64,000 nt of DNA from Collinsella aerofaciens (GTDB taxonomy: Bacteria > Actinomycetota > Coriobacteriia > Coriobacteriales > Coriobacteriaceae): positions 62,001-126,000 of the forward strand of contig NZ_JAQLFJ010000001.1 of the NCBI RefSeq assembly GCF_028206795.1. The letters are read 5' to 3'. A model generated the notes under the pieces. The model was not told the DNA's origin. It saw only the letters and a list, made by a program, of their open reading frames with translations, and made no database searches. The position numbers were made by a program, and so were the translations under genes. Positions 1 to 9,221 of this stretch are shown piece after piece; position 1 is the first letter of the stretch, and each line of letters opens with the position of its first letter.

Positions 1-1
1 T

Positions 2-1387
2 ATGACTAAAGAACTCGATTTCGACGCTATCAAGGCTGCGGCTGAGTCTCATCGTGCTGATATGACCCGCTTCCTGCGCGCCATGATCTCGCACCCCTCT
101 GAGTCTTGCGAGGAGGGTGAGGTTGTCGCTTGCATCAAGGCCGAGATGGAGAGCCTTGGCTATGACGAGGTCAAGGTCGACGGCCTGGGCAACGTCATGG
201 GCTTTATGGGCGAGGGCGACAAGATCATCGCCATCGACTCCCACATCGACACCGTTGGTATCGGCAACATCGAGAACTGGGACGCCGATCCCTATGAGGG
301 CTACGAGACCGACGAGATCATCTACGGCCGCGGCGGCTCCGACCAGGAGGGTGGCATGGCTTCTGCTACCTACGCTGCCAAGATGATGAAGGACATGGGC
401 CTCATCCCCGAGGGCTACAAGATCATGGTCGTCGGCACCGTCCAGGAAGAGGACTGCGACGGCATGTGCTGGCAGTACATCTACAACAAGGACGGCATTA
501 AGCCCGAGTTCGTCATTTCCACCGAGCCCACCGACGGCGGCATCTATCGCGGTCACCGCGGCCGCATGGAGATCCGCGTCGACGTTCACGGCACCTCCTG
601 CCACGGCTCCGCTCCCGACCGCGGCGACAACGCCATCTACAAGATGGCCGACATCATCGCCGACGTCCGCGCTCTCAACAACAACGGCTGCGACGAGTCG
701 ACCGACATCAAGGGCCTCGTCAAGATGCTCGATCCCAAGTACAACCCCGAGCACTTCGAGGACGCCCGCTTCCTGGGCCGCGGCACCTGCACCGTCAGCC
801 AGATCTTCTACACCAGCCCCAGCCGCTGCGCTGTCGCTGACTCTTGTGCCATCTCCATCGACCGTCGCATGACCGCCGGCGAGACCTGGGAGTCCTGCCT
901 GGACGAGATCCGTAACCTGCCGGCCGCCAAGAAGTACGGCGACGACGTGAAGGTCTCCATGTACATGTACGACCGTCCGTCCTGGACCGGCGAGGTCTAC
1001 GAGACCGAGGCTTACTTCCCCACGTGGATCAACAAGGAGACCGCTCCGCACGTCAAGGCCCTCGTCGACGCCCACAAGGCCATGTTCGGTGACGAGCGCA
1101 TCGGCTGCGAGCCCAGCATGGACAAGCGCACCGGTCGCCCGCTGTGCGACAAGTGGACCTTCTCCACGAACTGCGTTTCCATCCAGGGCCGCTATGGCAT
1201 CCCCTGCGTCGGCTTCGGCCCGGGTGCCGAGTCTCAGGCTCACGCTCCCAACGAGGTCACCTACAAGGACGACCTGGTCACCGCTGCCGCCATGTATGTG
1301 GCTGCCCTGAACCTCTACGATCCGAGCCAGGCCGATGGCGACGCCACCGTGTTCCGCGCCGGTCTGACCAACAACAAGATCGATTAG
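2..1387 (+). CDS. ygeY: YgeY-family M20 metallohydrolase, selenium-metabolism-linked
   Basis: A 461-residue M20-type zinc amidohydrolase. The metal-binding pattern is visible as SHIDTVG (H81, D83), a [10 protein letters not shown] block with D114, and an EE pair at 149-150. YgeY belongs to the set of genes that travels with selenium-dependent molybdenum hydroxylases and anaerobic purine breakdown, where it is thought to hydrolyse an amide intermediate downstream of ring opening; the exact substrate is not settled. It is followed at 200 bp by ygeW, its usual partner. The ATG at base 2 fits the family N-terminus, but its ribosome-binding site lies outside the window. Codons are strongly C-ending, suggesting high expression. 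Confidence 0.9.
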   Translation: MTKELDFDAIKAAAESHRADMTRFLRAMISHPSESCEEGEVVACIKAEMESLGYDEVKVDGLGNVMGFMGEGDKIIAIDSHIDTVGIGNIENWDADPYEGYETDEIIYGRGGSDQEGGMASATYAAKMMKDMGLIPEGYKIMVVGTVQEEDCDGMCWQYIYNKDGIKPEFVISTEPTDGGIYRGHRGRMEIRVDVHGTSCHGSAPDRGDNAIYKMADIIADVRALNNNGCDESTDIKGLVKMLDPKYNPEHFEDARFLGRGTCTVSQIFYTSPSRCAVADSCAISIDRRMTAGETWESCLDEIRNLPAAKKYGDDVKVSMYMYDRPSWTGEVYETEAYFPTWINKETAPHVKALVDAHKAMFGDERIGCEPSMDKRTGRPLCDKWTFSTNCVSIQGRYGIPCVGFGPGAESQAHAPNEVTYKDDLVTAAAMYVAALNLYDPSQADGDATVFRAGLTNNKID

Positions 1388-1409
1388 TCCCATTCCTCGA
1401 TCTTGTTGA

Positions 1410-1434
1410 GCCGGGGACAGCTCGTGTCCCCGGC
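1410..1434 (+). terminator. Stem-loop after ygeY
   Basis: A perfect 10-bp stem (GCCGGGGACA at 1410-1419, complement at 1425-1434) with a 5-nt loop lies 22 bp after the ygeY stop. It has no U-tract, so it may be a processing or attenuation hairpin rather than a full terminator. It carries the GGGGAC core seen in many spacers of this window. Confidence 0.5.
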
Positions 1435-1588
1435 ACCCCCTGTTGACTTGGGGCCCGCGGTCGTTATCTCCCATGCTTCCTCAACGGTAGCGGGTCCTCG
1501 TCATAGTGCTCTGCATGTTCTAGCCGCACGCGCATGCCGGAGCACATCTACTCATTGCAATCGTTTCATCGTTGGAAAGGATATTTAC

Positions 1589-2791
1589 ATGGACGCCAAG
1601 TTTACCGAGCTCGTCGAGCAGCTGAACGGCCTCGATTTTAAGGGCATGTACGGCAGCGACTTCCTGCACACCTGGGATAAGACCACCGATGAGCTCAAGG
1701 CGCTCTACATCGTCGCCGACGCCCTGCGCGAGCTGCGCGAGAACAACGTTTCGTCCAAGATCTTCGATTCGGGTCTGGCCGTCTCCCTGTTCCGTGACAA
1801 CTCCACCCGTACGCGCTTCTCCTTCTCTAAGGCCGCCAACCTGCTCGGCCTTGAGCTGCAGGATCTGGACGAGAAGAAGTCCCAGATCGCCCACGGCGAG
1901 ACCGTCCGCGAGACCGCTACCATGATCTCCTTCATGGCCGACGTCATCGGCATCCGCGACGACATGTACATCGGCAAGGGCGACGCCTACATGGCCGAGG
2001 TCTCCGAGTCTGTCCAGCAGGCCTACGAGGACGGCGTTCTGGATCACCGTCCCACGCTCATCTCCCTGCAGTCCGACTCCGATCACCCCACGCAGTCCTC
2101 TGCCGACATGCTCTACCTCATCAACGAGTTTGGCGGTCTTGAGAACCTCAAGGGCAAGAAGGTTGCCGTCACCTGGGCCTATTCGCCCTCTTACGGCAAG
2201 CCGCTGTCCTGCCCGCAGTCGCTGATCAGCCTGCTGCCCCGCTTTGGCATGGACGTCACCCTGGCCCACCCCGAGGGCTACGACCTCATGCCCGAGGTCG
2301 TCGAGCGCGCCAAGGGCTATGCCGCCGAGTCCGGCACCACCTTTAAGCAGGTCAACACCATGGCCGAGGCCTTCGAGGGCGCCGACATCGTGATCCCGAA
2401 GAGCTGGGCTCCGTTTGCCGCCATGGAGAAGCGTACCAACCTGTACGCGGAGGGCGACGACGCCGGCATCGCAGCGCTCGAGAAGGAGCTGCTCGCTCAG
2501 AACGCCACCCATCAGGACTGGTGTTCCACGACCGAGCTCATGGAGAAGACCGCCAACGGCCAGGACACCATCTTTATGCACCCGCTGCCCGCCGACATCT
2601 CCGGTGTCTCCTGCGAGCACGGCGAGGTCAACGCCGACGTCTTTGACATGCACCGCGTGGGCATGTACAAGGAGGCCAGCTACAAGCCGTACGCCATCGC
2701 AGCCATGATGTTCCTGCAGAAGGTTGCCGATCCCGCCGCTACCCTTAAGGCCCTCGACGAGCGCAACACCGCCCGTTGGTTCCAGGCCTAA
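1589..2791 (+). CDS. ygeW: YgeW-type knotted carbamoyltransferase
   Basis: A 400-residue member of the aspartate/ornithine carbamoyltransferase fold. The carbamoyl-phosphate-binding STRTR is at residues 72-76, HPTQ at 166-169 and HPLP at 331-334. The start is the ATG at 1589, preceded by GAAAGG with 8-nt spacing; the open frame extends further upstream but without family similarity. YgeW is the carbamoyltransferase of the selenium-linked purine/hydantoin catabolic set in enterobacteria and clostridia; its natural substrate remains uncertain, and release of carbamoyl phosphate for ATP formation is an inference from the pathway. It sits between ygeY and the hydantoinase, as expected for that cluster. 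Confidence 0.88.
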   Translation: MDAKFTELVEQLNGLDFKGMYGSDFLHTWDKTTDELKALYIVADALRELRENNVSSKIFDSGLAVSLFRDNSTRTRFSFSKAANLLGLELQDLDEKKSQIAHGETVRETATMISFMADVIGIRDDMYIGKGDAYMAEVSESVQQAYEDGVLDHRPTLISLQSDSDHPTQSSADMLYLINEFGGLENLKGKKVAVTWAYSPSYGKPLSCPQSLISLLPRFGMDVTLAHPEGYDLMPEVVERAKGYAAESGTTFKQVNTMAEAFEGADIVIPKSWAPFAAMEKRTNLYAEGDDAGIAALEKELLAQNATHQDWCSTTELMEKTANGQDTIFMHPLPADISGVSCEHGEVNADVFDMHRVGMYKEASYKPYAIAAMMFLQKVADPAATLKALDERNTARWFQA

Positions 2792-2814
2792 AGCTGGGCT
2801 GAGGTAAGCCATGT

Positions 2815-2853
2815 AAAGGGGGCGCTCTGCCAACCGGCGGGGTGCCCCTTTTT
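2815..2853 (+). terminator. Rho-independent terminator after ygeW
   Basis: An 11-bp stem (2815-2825 with 2842-2852, two G-U pairs) ends in a run of T at 2849-2853, 24 bp downstream of the ygeW stop. Confidence 0.8.
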
Positions 2854-2941
2854 GCATCGTGGGCGTGCGGGATAAGCTCTTTCGATGTAGATGCCCCGCG
2901 ACGAGAGTTATGGGTACGATGGTTTCAGGGGAGGTATCGCC

Positions 2942-3553
2942 ATGAAACTTGGTTGCGTCATTATGGCTTCGGGCGAGGGCAAGCGGTTTGGCTCTAACAA
3001 GATGCTTGCCGATATCTATGGCAAGCCGCTGATTGCCCGGACCATCGATTCGGTTCCCCGGGGCTTTGACGTCGTGGTTTCGACGCGTTGGCCCGAGGTC
3101 GCCCAGATTTGCGAGGACAAGCATTGCTCGTGTGTGCTGCACGATGGCAAGCTCAGAAGCGAAAGCGTCCGTGCGGGCCTTTCGTGGGGGGCGAGCCGCG
3201 GCTGGAAGGGTTGCCTCTTTTTGCCGGGCGACCAGCCGCTCGTGAGTTCGGATTCTTTTGAGGCCATGGTTCGCGCGTTTGATGAGCGTGGCCGCAAGTA
3301 TCCGGTGCGTCTTGCGTGCAACGGTGAGCCTTCGAGCCCGGTGCTCTTTCCGGCGGAACTGTTCGATGCACTTATGTGTCTTGAGGGTAAGGACGGCGGC
3401 GGTTCGATCCTCAAGGACCGTACCGACGTGGTGCTGGTCGAGGCGCGTGCCTACGAGCTGTGGGACGTCGATACCGTCAAGGGACAGCGACGCATAACGG
3501 AGCATATCGCCGCCTGCTCGTATTTTGATCGCGTGGCCAACTGCATCAATTAA
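2942..3553 (+). CDS. MobA/MocA-like nucleotidyltransferase (molybdenum cofactor)
   Basis: A 203-residue nucleotidyltransferase. The N-terminal MASGEGKRFGSNK (residues 8-20) is the sugar/NTP-transferase signature, followed by KPL and a GDQP acidic motif near residue 100. In selenium-dependent molybdenum hydroxylase clusters the equivalent gene (ygfJ/mocA type) transfers CMP or GMP onto molybdopterin. The start is the ATG at 2942, 7 nt after AGGGGAGG; an in-frame upstream ATG at 2891 has no such site. It is followed by the hydantoinase after 12 bp, so the two are probably co-transcribed. Cytidylyl versus guanylyl specificity cannot be read from what I see. Confidence 0.8.
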   Translation: MKLGCVIMASGEGKRFGSNKMLADIYGKPLIARTIDSVPRGFDVVVSTRWPEVAQICEDKHCSCVLHDGKLRSESVRAGLSWGASRGWKGCLFLPGDQPLVSSDSFEAMVRAFDERGRKYPVRLACNGEPSSPVLFPAELFDALMCLEGKDGGGSILKDRTDVVLVEARAYELWDVDTVKGQRRITEHIAACSYFDRVANCIN

Positions 3554-3565
3554 TAAGGAGCAATT

Positions 3566-4933
3566 ATGATCATCATCAAAAACGGCGCGCTCGTGACGCC
3601 CCAGGGGCTTCGCCGCGCCGATCTTGCCATGGATGGCGATAAGATCGTGCGGATTGCCGCGGCGATTGAGCCGGCCGAGGGCGATACCGTCGAGGATGCT
3701 GCGGGCTGCTGGGTGTTCCCGGGCTTTATCGACGGCCACACGCACATGCAGTGCTGGACCGGCATGGATTGGACGGCCGATAGCTTTGAGACCGGTACGC
3801 GTGCGGCTGCCTGCGGCGGTACGACGACCATCGTGGACTACGCGACGGCCGATCGCGGCGTGACCATGCCCGATGCCTTGGCCGAGTGGCATCGCCGCGC
3901 CGACGGAACCTGCACGGCCAACTACGCCTTTCATATGGCACTCGCCGAGTGGAACGAGCGCAACCGCGCCGACCTCTCGGCCATGCGCGAGGCGGGCGTA
4001 TCGTCGTTCAAGACCTACTTTGCCTACGATCATCTGCGCCTGGACGATGCCGAGACGCTCGAGGTGCTGGAGGAGCTCAAGCGTATTGGCGGGATACTGT
4101 GCGTGCATTGCGAGAACGGTACGCTGGTGAATGAGCTGCAGAAGCGCGTGTTTGAGCAGGGTATCCACGGGCCCGAGGGCCATGCGCTCAGCCGTCCGGA
4201 CGTGTGTGAGGCCGAGGCCGTGAGCCGCCTGCTGTATCTGGCGCACTTGGCCGGGGACGCTCCGGTCAACGTGGTGCACCTTTCGACCAAGCTGGGGCTC
4301 GAGGCCATTCGCGCTGCCAAAGCGCACGGGCAGAAGAACATCTATGTCGAGACCTGCCCTCAGTATCTGATGCTCGACGACACCTGCTATCTGGAGCAGG
4401 GCGAGGACGGCTTTGCGGGCGCCAAGTACGTGATGAGTCCGCCGCTGCGCCATGCCGGCGACCGTGCGGCACTGCGCGAGGCGCTTGTGGCCGGCGAGAT
4501 CGATACGATTGCGACCGACCACTGTAGCTTTAACCTGCACGGGCAAAAGGACCGCGGACGCGATGATTTCCGCGCGATTCCCAACGGCGGGCCCGGCGTG
4601 GAGCATCGTCCCGTTGCGATTGCCACGAGCTTTGAGGGACAGCTGGGTCCCGAGGATCTGTGCCGCTTGATGAGCGAGAATCCGGCGCGCGTTTTTGGCA
4701 TGTATCCGCGCAAGGGCTGTCTTGCCGAGGGCGCCGATGCCGACGTGTGCGTGTGGGATCCGTGCGCGCGTTGGACGATCAGCGCCGCGACGCAGCATCA
4801 GGCCGTGGACTACACGCCGCTCGAGGGCTTTGAGGCACATGGCCGCGCCAAGGCCGTGTTTGTGAACGGCGTGCTGGCGGCACGCGACGGCGAGCCCACC
4901 GGAGCCCAACCCGGCCGCTACGTGCCCCGCTAA
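3566..4933 (+). CDS. hyuA: D-hydantoinase/dihydropyrimidinase-type cyclic amidohydrolase
   Basis: A 455-residue amidohydrolase with the full metal set of the dihydropyrimidinase family: HTH (H58, H60), the carboxylated-lysine segment SSFKTYFAY (K149), VHCENG (H181), VHLS (H238) and TDHC (D318). It opens cyclic ureides such as hydantoins or dihydropyrimidines. In the ygeY/ygeW context the equivalent (HyuA/YgeZ) is placed in anaerobic purine ring breakdown. AAGGAG lies just before the ATG. The gene converges on yqeC, and the spacer between them is occupied by a complex palindrome. Confidence 0.88.
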   Translation: MIIIKNGALVTPQGLRRADLAMDGDKIVRIAAAIEPAEGDTVEDAAGCWVFPGFIDGHTHMQCWTGMDWTADSFETGTRAAACGGTTTIVDYATADRGVTMPDALAEWHRRADGTCTANYAFHMALAEWNERNRADLSAMREAGVSSFKTYFAYDHLRLDDAETLEVLEELKRIGGILCVHCENGTLVNELQKRVFEQGIHGPEGHALSRPDVCEAEAVSRLLYLAHLAGDAPVNVVHLSTKLGLEAIRAAKAHGQKNIYVETCPQYLMLDDTCYLEQGEDGFAGAKYVMSPPLRHAGDRAALREALVAGEIDTIATDHCSFNLHGQKDRGRDDFRAIPNGGPGVEHRPVAIATSFEGQLGPEDLCRLMSENPARVFGMYPRKGCLAEGADADVCVWDPCARWTISAATQHQAVDYTPLEGFEAHGRAKAVFVNGVLAARDGEPTGAQPGRYVPR

Positions 4934-4946
4934 CGGGAAGACCGCC

Positions 4947-5019
4947 GGGGTAGCTAATTTGGGAGATGATTTTTTGGGACGGGGTAGCAAAAAGAGCCCC
5001 GTCCCAAATTTGCTACCCC
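4947..5019. repeat. Nested palindrome with two competing hairpins
   Basis: Outer arms 4947-4964 and 5002-5019 are complementary over 18 bp with one mismatch. An inner stem (4973-4984 with 4997-5008, 12 bp, core GGGACGGGG) uses part of the same right arm, so the two folds exclude each other. It lies between convergent hyuA and yqeC and contains the yqeC stop codon (5013-5015); it probably acts as a bidirectional terminator. Confidence 0.75.
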
Positions 5020-5750
5020 TGGAGGCTGGTGGCGATGAGGGGGCGGTTGAGGGCTGCCTCGAAGCGATCTGCCATTGTTGGGTCGGCAAGCGTGTCGGCT
5101 TGGTTGAGCATGATACGGGCATTGCTGAGGTTCAGTATCTGCAGCTCGGCATTGAGCACCTGGGCGACGCGCTCTGGGGTGGCAGCGTCGGTGGGCTCGC
5201 AGCCGCAGCGCTCGCAGAAGAGCTCGGGGCGGTGGACAACCTCGGCGACGGGCTTGCCCAGCCCCGAGGCGCCGACGACCCAGACAACGTTTGCCGTGCC
5301 GGCGGGAACGACCGGCTCCCAGGCGGCATGTGCCTTGAGCGGGAGTCGCTTGCTGCCATCTGCCTCGGCCAACACATAGTCAAAGCGCTGCGCCAGCTCG
5401 TTGAGCGGCTCGGCGGGGGCGGAGAGCTTGCCTGTCTCCGGGTTCAAAACACCCGCCTGGCAGATACTTCCGCGGACAAGTCCCGCGCATGCCTCGCAGG
5501 TGCAGCCGGGAACATGTAGGGTCCCCGGCTTCCAAGGCGCGGCGTCCAGGCGACGGCTCGACCCATCCCATGGCACGCCGGCGACGGGAAACATGTGCGT
5601 GGTGGTACAGAGGAGCACGCGGCCGCCAGCGCGCATGAGCTCGAGACCCAGCGTCTTCAGCAGCGTCGACTTGCCGCCACTGCCGATAATCGCGGTAATG
5701 CCCGACTCGATCCTGAGCGCGGAGGCAAGATTGCTGCTAACCGTTTCCAT
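5013..5750 (-). CDS. yqeC: YqeC-type selenium cofactor biosynthesis protein
   Basis: A 245-residue protein with an N-terminal P-loop-like GSGGKSTLL (residues 23-31) and TTTHMF shortly after, typical of YqeC, a protein tied to maturation of selenium-dependent molybdenum hydroxylases. A CTCEAC segment and CERCGCEP supply paired cysteines of unknown role. It is transcribed opposite to the rest of the cluster and divergently from yqeB. The last codons lie inside the palindrome shared with the end of hyuA. Biochemical function is not established for the family. Confidence 0.8.
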   Translation of the reverse strand: METVSSNLASALRIESGITAIIGSGGKSTLLKTLGLELMRAGGRVLLCTTTHMFPVAGVPWDGSSRRLDAAPWKPGTLHVPGCTCEACAGLVRGSICQAGVLNPETGKLSAPAEPLNELAQRFDYVLAEADGSKRLPLKAHAAWEPVVPAGTANVVWVVGASGLGKPVAEVVHRPELFCERCGCEPTDAATPERVAQVLNAELQILNLSNARIMLNQADTLADPTMADRFEAALNRPLIATSLQG

Positions 5751-5852
5751 CTGTTCACCGCCGTATAATACTGTGATAATAAATAATCATCAGAGTAGCG
5801 GCCGAACCGCTTTTGCTCTGCTCAAACCGTAGCACAGGGAGGTGCCCCGGGA
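5751..5852. promoter_or_regulatory. Divergent yqeC/yqeB promoter region
   Basis: This 102-bp spacer holds the only AT-rich patch nearby, with a perfect TATAAT at 5764-5769 on the plus strand and a TATTAT-like hexamer on the minus strand around 5763-5775. No convincing -35 was found for either direction. GGGAGGTG at 5838-5845 is the yqeB ribosome-binding site. Confidence 0.45.
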
Positions 5853-6647
5853 ATGCTCGTTTATGTTCGCGGCGCCGGCGATATCGCCACGGGCGTCGCC
5901 GCTCGCTTGGTGCGCGCCGGCGTTTCGGTCGTTATGGCCGATATCGCGGTTCCCACGTGCATCCGCCGCACAATCTGTTTTTGCGAGGCCATTCGCCTGG
6001 GCGAGGTCGAGGTCGAAGGCATTCGCGCTCGCTTGGCACGGACGCCGGCTGAGGCGCTTGAGATTACCGAGGCTGGAGACGTCGCCGTTGTGGTGGACCC
6101 TCAGGCCAAGATGCTCGGCGAGCTGAAACCCGCGGCTGTGGTCGACGCGATTTTGGCTAAGCGCAACTTGGGCACCACGCGCGACATGGCGCCTGCCGTC
6201 ATCGCTGTGGGGCCGGGCTTTACCGCGCCGGTTGACTGCGACGCCGTGGTCGAGACCATGCGCGGGCATTTTCTCGGCCGTGTCATTACCCAAGGTTCGC
6301 CCCAGCCCAACACGGGCGTGCCGGGCATTATCGCCGGCTATGGCAAGGAACGTGTTATCCACAGCCCCGCCGCCGGCGTGTTTCGGTCCGACCGCGCAAT
6401 CGGCGACATCGTGAGCGCCGGAGACGTGATTGGCTACGCGGGCGATACGCCCATGTGCACGCAGATCGATGGCTGTCTGCGCGGGCTTTTGGCGAACGGC
6501 GTGCAGGTGACTGAGGGCTTTAAATGCGCCGATGTCGACCCGCGCGGCGATGCCAGCTATATCAACTACATTTCGGACAAAGCGACGTCGGTCGGCGGCG
6601 GCGTGCTCGAGGCACTCGCTATGCTCACCGATGTCTTTAGAGGATAG
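5853..6647 (+). CDS. yqeB: YqeB-type selenium-dependent molybdenum hydroxylase accessory protein
   Basis: A 264-residue protein beginning MLVYVRGAGDIATGVA, a dinucleotide-binding-like start characteristic of the YqeB/EF2563 family. These proteins co-occur with YqeC, XdhC and selenium-dependent molybdenum hydroxylases and are inferred to help insert selenium into the molybdenum cofactor. The start follows a clear GGGAGGTG. xdhC begins 9 bp downstream, so the two form an operon. Confidence 0.82.
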   Translation: MLVYVRGAGDIATGVAARLVRAGVSVVMADIAVPTCIRRTICFCEAIRLGEVEVEGIRARLARTPAEALEITEAGDVAVVVDPQAKMLGELKPAAVVDAILAKRNLGTTRDMAPAVIAVGPGFTAPVDCDAVVETMRGHFLGRVITQGSPQPNTGVPGIIAGYGKERVIHSPAAGVFRSDRAIGDIVSAGDVIGYAGDTPMCTQIDGCLRGLLANGVQVTEGFKCADVDPRGDASYINYISDKATSVGGGVLEALAMLTDVFRG

Positions 6648-6656
6648 AAGGCGGCA

Positions 6657-7700
6657 ATGGAAAAGCTCGATGTTGTGAATGCGGCGCTTGCCGCCCTGCG
6701 TGCTGGCGAGACGTGCGAGCTGGTGGTCGTGGCCGGTACGGCGGGGTCGTCCCCGCGCGGTGTGGGCGCCTGGATGGCCGTCTTTGCCGATGGCAGCCAG
6801 GCGGGCACTATCGGCGGCGGCAAGATTGAGCTCTTTGCGCTGGATGAGGCGCGCGAGCTCCTGAGCGCGGGACAGTCGCGTCTGGTCCGCTACACCATGG
6901 GCGGCGAGAACTCCGATACCGGCATGATCTGCGGCGGAGCCATCTGCCTGTGCTATCTGCGCCTGGATGTATCGCAGGCGCCGTTGTTCCAGTCGGTTGC
7001 CGACATCTTGGCCTATCGGCGCATCGGCGACTTCGTCATCGACTTTGAGCCGTTTATCGCGAGCGTGCTCGAGGGCGATGTGGCCGAGTACCATGGCGAG
7101 GAATCGCGCCGCACCATTGCGGGCTGCCCCGGGCTTTCGCTGGTGGAGGAGGGGAGTAAGGTCACCTACACCAACGCCGCCTCCGAGATTCCCACGGCGC
7201 ACATCGAGACGCTCTGCCCCGAGGGCCTGACCTATATCTTTGGCTGCGGCCACGTGGGCGCTGCGACGGCTCGCGTGCTCACGGCGGCGGGCTTTGCCGT
7301 CGTGGCTTGCGACGACCGCCCCGGCACGCTGACCCCCGATTGGGTGCCCGGTGTCTACGACCGTCGTCTGGTCGACTACAAGAGCCTGAGCAAGCAGTGC
7401 CCCATCGGCCCGCGCGACCTGGTGGTCGTCGCCACGGCGGGTCACAAGTCCGATATCGATGTGGTGATTCAGGCCATGCGCGTCAAACCCGCCTATCTGG
7501 GCTGCTTGGGCTCGCGCCGCAAGACCGCCTTTGTGCGCGCCCGCCTGGAGCAGGAGGGCTTTACGCAGGAGCAGATCGACGAGCTGCACCTGCCGATTGG
7601 TGTCGCCATCGAGGCCGAGGACCCCGAGGAGATCGCCATCTCCATCGCCGCCGAGATGATCCACCTGCGTCGCACCAAACTCGTCCCCCGCAAGCGCTAG
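6657..7700 (+). CDS. xdhC: XdhC/CoxI-family molybdenum hydroxylase maturation protein
   Basis: A 347-residue protein with the XdhC_CoxI N-terminal domain (GSSPRGVGAWM near residues 31-41, then GTIGGGKIE) and a C-terminal Rossmann-like domain starting at FGCGHVGAATARVL near residue 195. XdhC proteins bind sulfurated molybdenum cofactor and deliver it to xanthine dehydrogenase-type enzymes. It lies in an operon with yqeB, upstream of the purine permease. The target hydroxylase is not in the window. Confidence 0.87.
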   Translation: MEKLDVVNAALAALRAGETCELVVVAGTAGSSPRGVGAWMAVFADGSQAGTIGGGKIELFALDEARELLSAGQSRLVRYTMGGENSDTGMICGGAICLCYLRLDVSQAPLFQSVADILAYRRIGDFVIDFEPFIASVLEGDVAEYHGEESRRTIAGCPGLSLVEEGSKVTYTNAASEIPTAHIETLCPEGLTYIFGCGHVGAATARVLTAAGFAVVACDDRPGTLTPDWVPGVYDRRLVDYKSLSKQCPIGPRDLVVVATAGHKSDIDVVIQAMRVKPAYLGCLGSRRKTAFVRARLEQEGFTQEQIDELHLPIGVAIEAEDPEEIAISIAAEMIHLRRTKLVPRKR

Positions 7701-7827
7701 TCGCATCCCAAATGAGCTGCCCCAGCTCTCTGCCGCATGCGGGTCAAAATGCTACCTGTGCCATATGCCCTATAATGTCCGACCGTTGAGCGGCATGGGG
7801 CCGCTGCCTAGGGTATGGGAGGCGCAA

Positions 7828-9141
7828 ATGGCAGAGTCGGCAGCAGGGGATGCCCTGTTCGAGCGTACGGGAAAAGTTTCGTTTGTGCAGGTATTACCCC
7901 ATGCACTGCAGCATGTGCTGGCGGCATTCGCGGGTATCGTCACGCCCGCCATCATTATCGCGTCGGTCTGTGGCTTTACCCCTCAAGAGGAAGCCGCTGT
8001 CATCCAGGCGTCGCTCGTCCTCTCGGCGCTTGACATTTTCCTTCAACAGTTTCCCATAAAAGGTGTCGTCGGTTCGGGCCTGCCCATTGTGATGGGTGCG
8101 AGCTTTACCTTCGTGCCGGCGCTCAAGGCAGTCGGTCTTGAGCTTGGTTTTGAGGCCGTACTGGGCGCCCAGGTAATCGGCGGCGCGCTCGTCGCGCTCT
8201 TCGGCCTACTGTTTAGGCGCGTGAGTTTTCTGTTTCCGGCCCCGGTGCTTGGCACCGTCATCTTTGTCATTGGCCTGTCGCTATGCCCAGTGGCAGTTGC
8301 CTCCATGGCGGGCGGGGAGGGCGCGGCCGATTTTGGCAGTGTCACCAACTGGGCCGTCGCACTTGTGACGTTCGTCGTCACCTTTATGGCTGGCAACTAC
8401 GGCAAGGGCGCGCTTAGGCTGGGCAGCATCCTGGCTGGTATCTGCGCGGGCTTTGTTTTGGCTGCGGTGTTGGGCATGGTCGATTTCTCGGCCATCGCGA
8501 CCGCCAGCTGGTTCGCCCCGCCGGCCCTGGGCGCCCATCGCCTGGTGTTCGACCCGGCCGCGTGCGCCGTTGTGGGCGTTGTCGCCATTGTCAACGCAGT
8601 ACAGGTCATGGGCGAGTTTGCCGCCGTGTCGTCCGCTGCGCTCGATACCCCTGCGACCGATAGCCAGATCTCGGGTGGCCTGATCGCCAACGGCCTGGTC
8701 GGTATGCTGTCAGGCTTTTTTGGCGGCGTCCCCACGGCAACCTTTGGCCAGAATGTGGGCATTATCGCCGAGAACAAGGTCGTCAACCGCATGGTCTTTA
8801 CGCTTGCGGCTGCCATCCTGCTCATCGCGGGCCTGCTGCCCAAGTGTGCGGCGGTGCTCACGTCTATTCCGCAGCCGGTCATCGGTGGCGCCACGATTGG
8901 CGTGTTCGCGACCATCGGTATGAACGGTGTGGTCATGTTTGCCCGCCACGGCCTGTCTCAGCGCGATACCACGCTCATGGGTCTCTCTATCGCCTTTGGC
9001 ACGGGCATTGAGCGCACGGCCGGCGCGCTTGCCGGCGCTGGATTCCCCGCATGGGTTGGCACCGTTTTTGGCGGATCCTCCATTGCCGTCGCCGCGCTCG
9101 TTGCTGTGATCCTCAACCTGGTCCTCCCGCGCCAAAAATAA
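7828..9141 (+). CDS. NCS2 uracil/xanthine permease
   Basis: A 437-residue polytopic membrane protein of the nucleobase-cation symporter-2 family. The TATFGQNVGIIAENK stretch late in the protein matches the family's QN-containing signature, and many hydrophobic segments (about 12-14) are visible. The start is the ATG at 7828, preceded by TGGGAGG; upstream in-frame ATGs lack a site and would add a hydrophilic tail. The neighbouring xdhC and ureide-cleaving genes argue for xanthine or urate uptake rather than uracil, but specificity cannot be fixed from sequence alone. Confidence 0.85.
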   Translation: MAESAAGDALFERTGKVSFVQVLPHALQHVLAAFAGIVTPAIIIASVCGFTPQEEAAVIQASLVLSALDIFLQQFPIKGVVGSGLPIVMGASFTFVPALKAVGLELGFEAVLGAQVIGGALVALFGLLFRRVSFLFPAPVLGTVIFVIGLSLCPVAVASMAGGEGAADFGSVTNWAVALVTFVVTFMAGNYGKGALRLGSILAGICAGFVLAAVLGMVDFSAIATASWFAPPALGAHRLVFDPAACAVVGVVAIVNAVQVMGEFAAVSSAALDTPATDSQISGGLIANGLVGMLSGFFGGVPTATFGQNVGIIAENKVVNRMVFTLAAAILLIAGLLPKCAAVLTSIPQPVIGGATIGVFATIGMNGVVMFARHGLSQRDTTLMGLSIAFGTGIERTAGALAGAGFPAWVGTVFGGSSIAVAALVAVILNLVLPRQK

Positions 9142-9154
9142 CGCCCCATATATG

Positions 9155-9221
9155 AGTTGCGGTGGAATACGGACTGTTTAAGCCTGTTAGGCCGCCAAAC
9201 AGTCCCTATTTCACCGCAACT
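9155..9221. repeat. Dispersed intergenic palindrome, family A copy 1
   Basis: 25-bp arms (9155-9179 and 9197-9221, two mismatches) around a 17-nt spacer, starting 14 nt after the permease stop. The complete left arm recurs identically at 63363-63387, so this is a dispersed element. It may act as a terminator, although no T-tract follows. Confidence 0.8.

Noticed and set aside
1520..5122. 1200-codon open frame on the minus strand
   Set aside because: It lies antisense to ygeW, the nucleotidyltransferase and hyuA, all with clear family motifs. Long antisense frames are expected from strong C/G third-position bias.
2..9141. In-frame UGA selenocysteine codons in the selenium-linked genes
   Set aside because: All frames are uninterrupted and end at TAG or TAA; none shows an internal TGA followed by conserved sequence.
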